Positions 5,767-8,010 of a stretch of 8,010 nt of DNA are shown here, in pieces. The stretch is from contig SCUG01000728.1 in the NCBI GenBank assembly GCA_004297645.1, forward strand, positions 1-8,010. Direction: 5' to 3'. The notes beneath the pieces were generated by a model that was not told the origin of the DNA, did not search any database, and saw only the letters and a program-made list of their open reading frames with translations. How positions within the stretch are numbered: the first letter of the stretch is position 1; the number at the start of each line of letters is the position of its first letter. The stretch comes from Saprospiraceae bacterium. Its GTDB lineage: Bacteria > Bacteroidota > Bacteroidia > Chitinophagales > Saprospiraceae. The position numbers and the translations under genes are program-made.

Positions 5767-7014
5767 TCAAAACCCCACCCGAAACTCATGCCACCCCTCC
5801 CGAAACGCATAACCGGCCTCCCAGCCGTTCACTTCGCAAATCTTCTGCACGATAGCCAGCCCCAAGCCTATCGAAGCGGCGTGGTTGCCCTGCTTTTGGA
5901 AGCGCTCGAATAGCCGCTCCGGGTGCTCAACGGCTTGCTTGCCGGGGTTGCTGAAAGTGATTTGCCGGGGGGCGGTTTGGATGGAAACCGTGTCGCCGGG
6001 CAGGCTGTAGCGGATGGCATTTTCCAGCAGGTTTTTTATCAAAATCTCCGCTAAGGAGCGGTTGGCGCTGACGGTGATTTCGCAGCGCAGGCTGGTTTCC
6101 AAGTGCAGGTTTTTGGCATCGGTGAGTTCCTGCAAGAACGCCACTTGCTCCCGCAGGATGGCGTTGAACGAAACGGCGGACGTTTCGCCGAACTGCCGGT
6201 TCTCGATTTTTGCCAGCAGCAACAGGCTTTGGTTGAGGCGGCTGAGGCGGTTGGCTGCTTCGTAAATCCCTTGCAACGCCGCCATGTTCCCTTCCGAAAG
6301 CTGCTCGTTTTCAATGAGTGTTTCGATTTTGGAGCGGATGACGGCGAGCGGGGTCTGTATTTCGTGGCTGGCGTTTTCGGTAAATTCCTTGAGGTTGCGG
6401 TAGTCGGTGCGCACTTTTTCGGTGAGTTGCTGTAGAGCGGTTTTCAATTCCTCAAACTCGCTGATGCCGCTCGAAGCGAGGGCGAGCGGCTCGTTTTGCG
6501 CCAGCGAAAAACGTTTTAGTGCAGCGAGGTTTTGCTGAAACGGCGCCCAAAGCACCTGTGCCGAGCGGCGGTTGAGCCAGTACAGCCCGGCAAAAAGCAG
6601 GAGCACGAGTACCGCCGTGCAAAGGGCGATTGCCAGCATCAAATCCTCCGCTTCCACCAGCGAGGTGCGGTTGGCGATGCGGTAAAACTTGCCGTTGATT
6701 TCAAGCTGGGTGACGAGTTGGCGGTAAGGCCCGGCTTCTTTTTCCACCAGGTCGTAAATCAGGGTGTCGGAATAGGCGGCATTGCCAGGTCCGGGTTCCG
6801 CCAAAACCTGCACCTCCACGACAGGCGAAAACTGCGGCGCAGGCTGCCCATTACCTAGCAACCCGATTGCCCGCTCCCGGTTGACCTGCAATTTTTCGTC
6901 AATCTCCGAATGGATTATCCAATTCACGGAAAAGTAGAACAGCAAGCCGCCGAATAACAGCAGCATCGCCGTGAAGCGAAAAAAGGTGCGGTTGTTTTTT
7001 TCGAGTAGTTTCAT
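5767..7014 (-). CDS. Membrane sensor histidine kinase (OmpR-partner type)
   Basis: 415 aa from ATG 7014. An upstream in-frame ATG at 7071 would translate the 33-bp palindrome and overlap the response regulator end region, so I reject it. Layout: TM1 about 14-32, periplasmic sensor loop 33-124, TM2 about 125-146, a short linker (147-205), and a dimerisation/phosphoacceptor helix with H-box FTENASHEIQTPLAVI (211-226, His217). The ATP-binding domain follows, with N-box IKNLLENAIRYS (326-337), F-box LFERFQK (368-374) and G2-box GLGLAIVQ (383-390). The usual DxGxG G1 motif is replaced by SNPGKQ (355-360), a change I believe is also seen in other Bacteroidota kinases. The periplasmic loop shows no recognisable ligand domain, so the signal is unknown. 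It lies 60 bp after the response regulator stop, in the same operon. It should phosphorylate Asp51 of that regulator. Confidence 0.92.
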   Translation of the reverse strand: MKLLEKNNRTFFRFTAMLLLFGGLLFYFSVNWIIHSEIDEKLQVNRERAIGLLGNGQPAPQFSPVVEVQVLAEPGPGNAAYSDTLIYDLVEKEAGPYRQLVTQLEINGKFYRIANRTSLVEAEDLMLAIALCTAVLVLLLFAGLYWLNRRSAQVLWAPFQQNLAALKRFSLAQNEPLALASSGISEFEELKTALQQLTEKVRTDYRNLKEFTENASHEIQTPLAVIRSKIETLIENEQLSEGNMAALQGIYEAANRLSRLNQSLLLLAKIENRQFGETSAVSFNAILREQVAFLQELTDAKNLHLETSLRCEITVSANRSLAEILIKNLLENAIRYSLPGDTVSIQTAPRQITFSNPGKQAVEHPERLFERFQKQGNHAASIGLGLAIVQKICEVNGWEAGYAFREGWHEFRVGF

Positions 7015-7028
7015 TGAATTTCCGGCAC

Positions 7029-7061
7029 AGACTTTCCAAGTTTTAAAAACTTGGAAAGTCT
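7029..7061. repeat. 33-bp perfect palindrome between response regulator and kinase genes
   Basis: Two 16-bp arms (AGACTTTCCAAGTTTT at 7029-7044 and its exact complement at 7046-7061) flank a single central base. It fills half of the 60-bp gap between the two operon genes. In RNA it forms a stable hairpin of about 13-14 bp that could tune kinase expression relative to the regulator or protect the upstream mRNA. It has no T-tract placed as in an intrinsic terminator. The form is that of a mobile or dispersed REP-like palindrome, but only one copy is in this window. Confidence 0.8.
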
Positions 7062-7064
7062 CGG

Positions 7065-7085
7065 CAGCCAACAGCTAACGGCCAA
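7065..7085. repeat. Heptamer repeat overlapping the response regulator stop codon
   Basis: Three 7-bp units CAGCCAA, CAGCTAA, CGGCCAA (plus strand) belong to the same family as 861-912 and 7821-7855. The stop codon (7075-7077) and the last codons of the response regulator (FGR) lie within the array, so the repeat supplies the end of the protein. Confidence 0.6.
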
Positions 7086-7749
7086 ATTTATACCCCATGC
7101 CATAGACGGTTTTGATGTAATCGCTGCCGCCGTGTTCGGTGATTTTTTTGCGCAGGTTTTTGACGTGGCTATACACGAGGTCGAAGTTGTCAGCCAGGTC
7201 CATGTAGTCGCCCCAGAGGTGCTCGGCGATAGCCGCTTTGGTCAATACCCGGTTTTGGTTGGTGACGAAATAAATGAGCAGGTCGTACTCCTTTCTGGTC
7301 AGTTCGACGGGCTGGCCGTGTACCTGCATGACGTTGGAGGCGGGGTCAATTTCTATTTCTTCGAAAACGATGGCAGTGCTGCCTTTGAAAAAGCGCCGCC
7401 TTAGCAGGGCTTTCAGGCGGGCGTTGAGTTCGGGCAGGTGGAAGGGTTTGGTGAGGTAGTCGTCGGCGCCCAAGTCCAGCCCGATGATTTTGTCATCGAG
7501 CGAGTTTTTGGCGGAGAGGATGAGGACGCCGGTTTCGGGGCGGTTTTTTTTGAGCTTGCGCAAAACGTCCAGCCCGCTGCCGCCGGGCAGCGTGATGTCC
7601 AGCACGAGGAGGTCGTACTCGTACAGTTCGACTTTCTCCGCTGCGGCATCGTAGGTTTCTGCCTGTTCGCAGACGTAGCCTTCTTTTTGGAGGTACCCGG
7701 CGATGGTTTCCCGGATGCCGGGTTCGTCTTCCACGATTAAAACTTTCAT
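7075..7749 (-). CDS. OmpR/PhoB-family DNA-binding response regulator
   Basis: 224 aa, full length for the family. The N-terminal receiver domain (1-118) has the acidic pocket E7-D8 (VEDE), phosphoacceptor Asp51 (LLVLDITLPGGSGLD), the switch serine S79 (LILSAKN) and Lys101 (YLTKPFHLPEL). The C-terminal winged-helix DNA-binding domain (about 128-224) has VELTRKEYDLLIYFVTNQNR, then VLTKAAIAEHLWG, then VYSHVKNLRKKI and the wing YIKTVYGMGYKFGR. It is the first gene of a two-gene operon with the histidine kinase. The start at 7749 is clear from the MKVLIVEDE beginning. A conserved 38-bp block ends 2 bp before the start codon and recurs before the PepSY lipoprotein gene, implying autoregulation plus control of that gene. 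If the promoter is within that block, the message would be almost leaderless. The last codons lie in a heptamer repeat. The target stress is unknown; envelope or metal sensing is plausible from the neighbours. Confidence 0.95.
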   Translation of the reverse strand: MKVLIVEDEPGIRETIAGYLQKEGYVCEQAETYDAAAEKVELYEYDLLVLDITLPGGSGLDVLRKLKKNRPETGVLILSAKNSLDDKIIGLDLGADDYLTKPFHLPELNARLKALLRRRFFKGSTAIVFEEIEIDPASNVMQVHGQPVELTRKEYDLLIYFVTNQNRVLTKAAIAEHLWGDYMDLADNFDLVYSHVKNLRKKITEHGGSDYIKTVYGMGYKFGR

Positions 7750-7751
7750 GG

Positions 7752-7789
7752 GGCAAAGGTGGGCGGCGATTCTGGAAAGAGTTTGGAGG
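7752..7789 (-). promoter_or_regulatory. Putative autoregulatory operator/promoter of the two-component operon
   Basis: On the minus strand it reads TCCAAACTC (7787-7779), TT, TCCAGAATC (7776-7768), a direct repeat with an 11-bp period. CACCTTTG (7761-7754) follows, one base off the Bacteroidota -7 consensus TAnnTTTG. No good -33 TTG is present, as expected for an activator-dependent promoter. It matches 2702-2739 at 34 of 38 positions. The pairing with the response regulator is inferred. Confidence 0.6.
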
Positions 7790-7820
7790 CCTGCTTACTT
7801 ATTATACTTCTGGCCCTTAG

Positions 7821-7855
7821 CTGTTGGCCATTGGCCGTTGGCCAGCAGCCAATGG
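7821..7855. repeat. 7-bp tandem repeat array (TTGGCCN)
   Basis: Units from 7824: TTGGCCA, TTGGCCG, TTGGCCA, GCAGCCA, ATGG. It is bounded by CCATTGG/CCAATGG and TAGCT (7818-7822)/AGCTA (7856-7860) inverted arms, so it can also fold into a hairpin. Same family as 861-912 and 7065-7085. Confidence 0.7.
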
Positions 7856-7860
7856 AGCTA

Positions 7861-8010
7861 TCGGGAAACGGCAGTTTCAATTGGACAAAACCTAAGCTGG
7901 CAAAGCCAGAACCCAAAAGGCTTTGTGCAAATAGGGTTTTGGGGGCTTCGCCCCAAAACCTCATGTTGGGCCAGCCACGAATTTTCACGAATCGAATAGT
8001 GGTATAATTC
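7861..8010. other. Intergenic right end with small hairpins, no gene seen
   Basis: A 10-bp perfect hairpin lies at 7935-7960 (GGTTTTGGGG, loop GCTTCG, CCCCAAAACC) without a T-tract. Smaller inverted repeats are at 7865-7878 (GAAAC/GTTTC) and 7897-7909 (CTGGC/GCCAG). A direct repeat CACGAAT occurs at 7976 and 7986. Open frames crossing this stretch mostly translate the repeats and show no protein family. Confidence 0.6.

Noticed and set aside
7015..7071. Longer start for the histidine kinase at 7071
   Set aside because: The extension translates the 33-bp palindrome and repeat; ATG 7014 directly precedes the basic residues and first membrane segment.
7935..7960. Intrinsic terminator at the GGTTTTGGGG/CCCCAAAACC hairpin
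   Set aside because: The stem is strong, but no T-tract follows on either strand and no gene is seen ending there within the window.

Overview
The window looks like chromosomal DNA from a member of the Bacteroidota, most likely Saprospiria-like. The evidence is a moderate, roughly 50-55% GC content, start codons without Shine-Dalgarno sequences, a PepSY-like lipoprotein family and a short-hairpin RND adaptor family typical of that phylum, and many small palindromic and heptameric intergenic repeats. This assignment is inferred from gene families and style; no rRNA or other marker gene is present.

Layout, left to right: (1) a nested 67-bp palindrome lies downstream of a minus-strand VIT1/CCC1-type Fe/Mn transporter gene. 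(2) A heptamer repeat array overlaps that gene's upstream region. (3) A minus-strand ORF reads as an in-frame chimera. Its first ~130 residues are the signal peptide and N-terminus of a TolC-type outer-membrane efflux protein, and the rest is the C-terminal three quarters of an RND periplasmic adaptor. No RND pump gene follows. (4) After a bidirectional hairpin terminator comes a minus-strand PepSY-like lipoprotein gene. (5) A compact type II restriction-modification cassette follows: two C-boxes, a C-type controller gene and a putative restriction endonuclease gene on the plus strand, then a convergent N6-adenine methyltransferase on the minus strand. The R and M genes overlap tail-to-tail by 44 bp. 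(6) A minus-strand two-component operon follows, with an OmpR/PhoB-family response regulator and then a sensor histidine kinase, separated by a 33-bp palindrome. (7) The right end holds repeats and no convincing gene.

The most informative observation is a ~38-bp block present twice, with 34 of 38 bases identical. One copy lies immediately upstream of the response regulator and the other upstream of the PepSY lipoprotein, in the same orientation. It contains an 11-bp-period direct repeat (TCCAnnnTC), the geometry expected for an OmpR-family operator. It therefore suggests that the response regulator controls itself and the lipoprotein gene 5 kb away. The restriction-modification cassette lies between these two parts, so it may have been inserted into an older envelope-sensing/efflux locus (RR-HK, PepSY, TolC-adaptor). 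The efflux part now appears decayed.

The sequence shows no CRISPR array, tRNA, rRNA, transposase or prophage gene.
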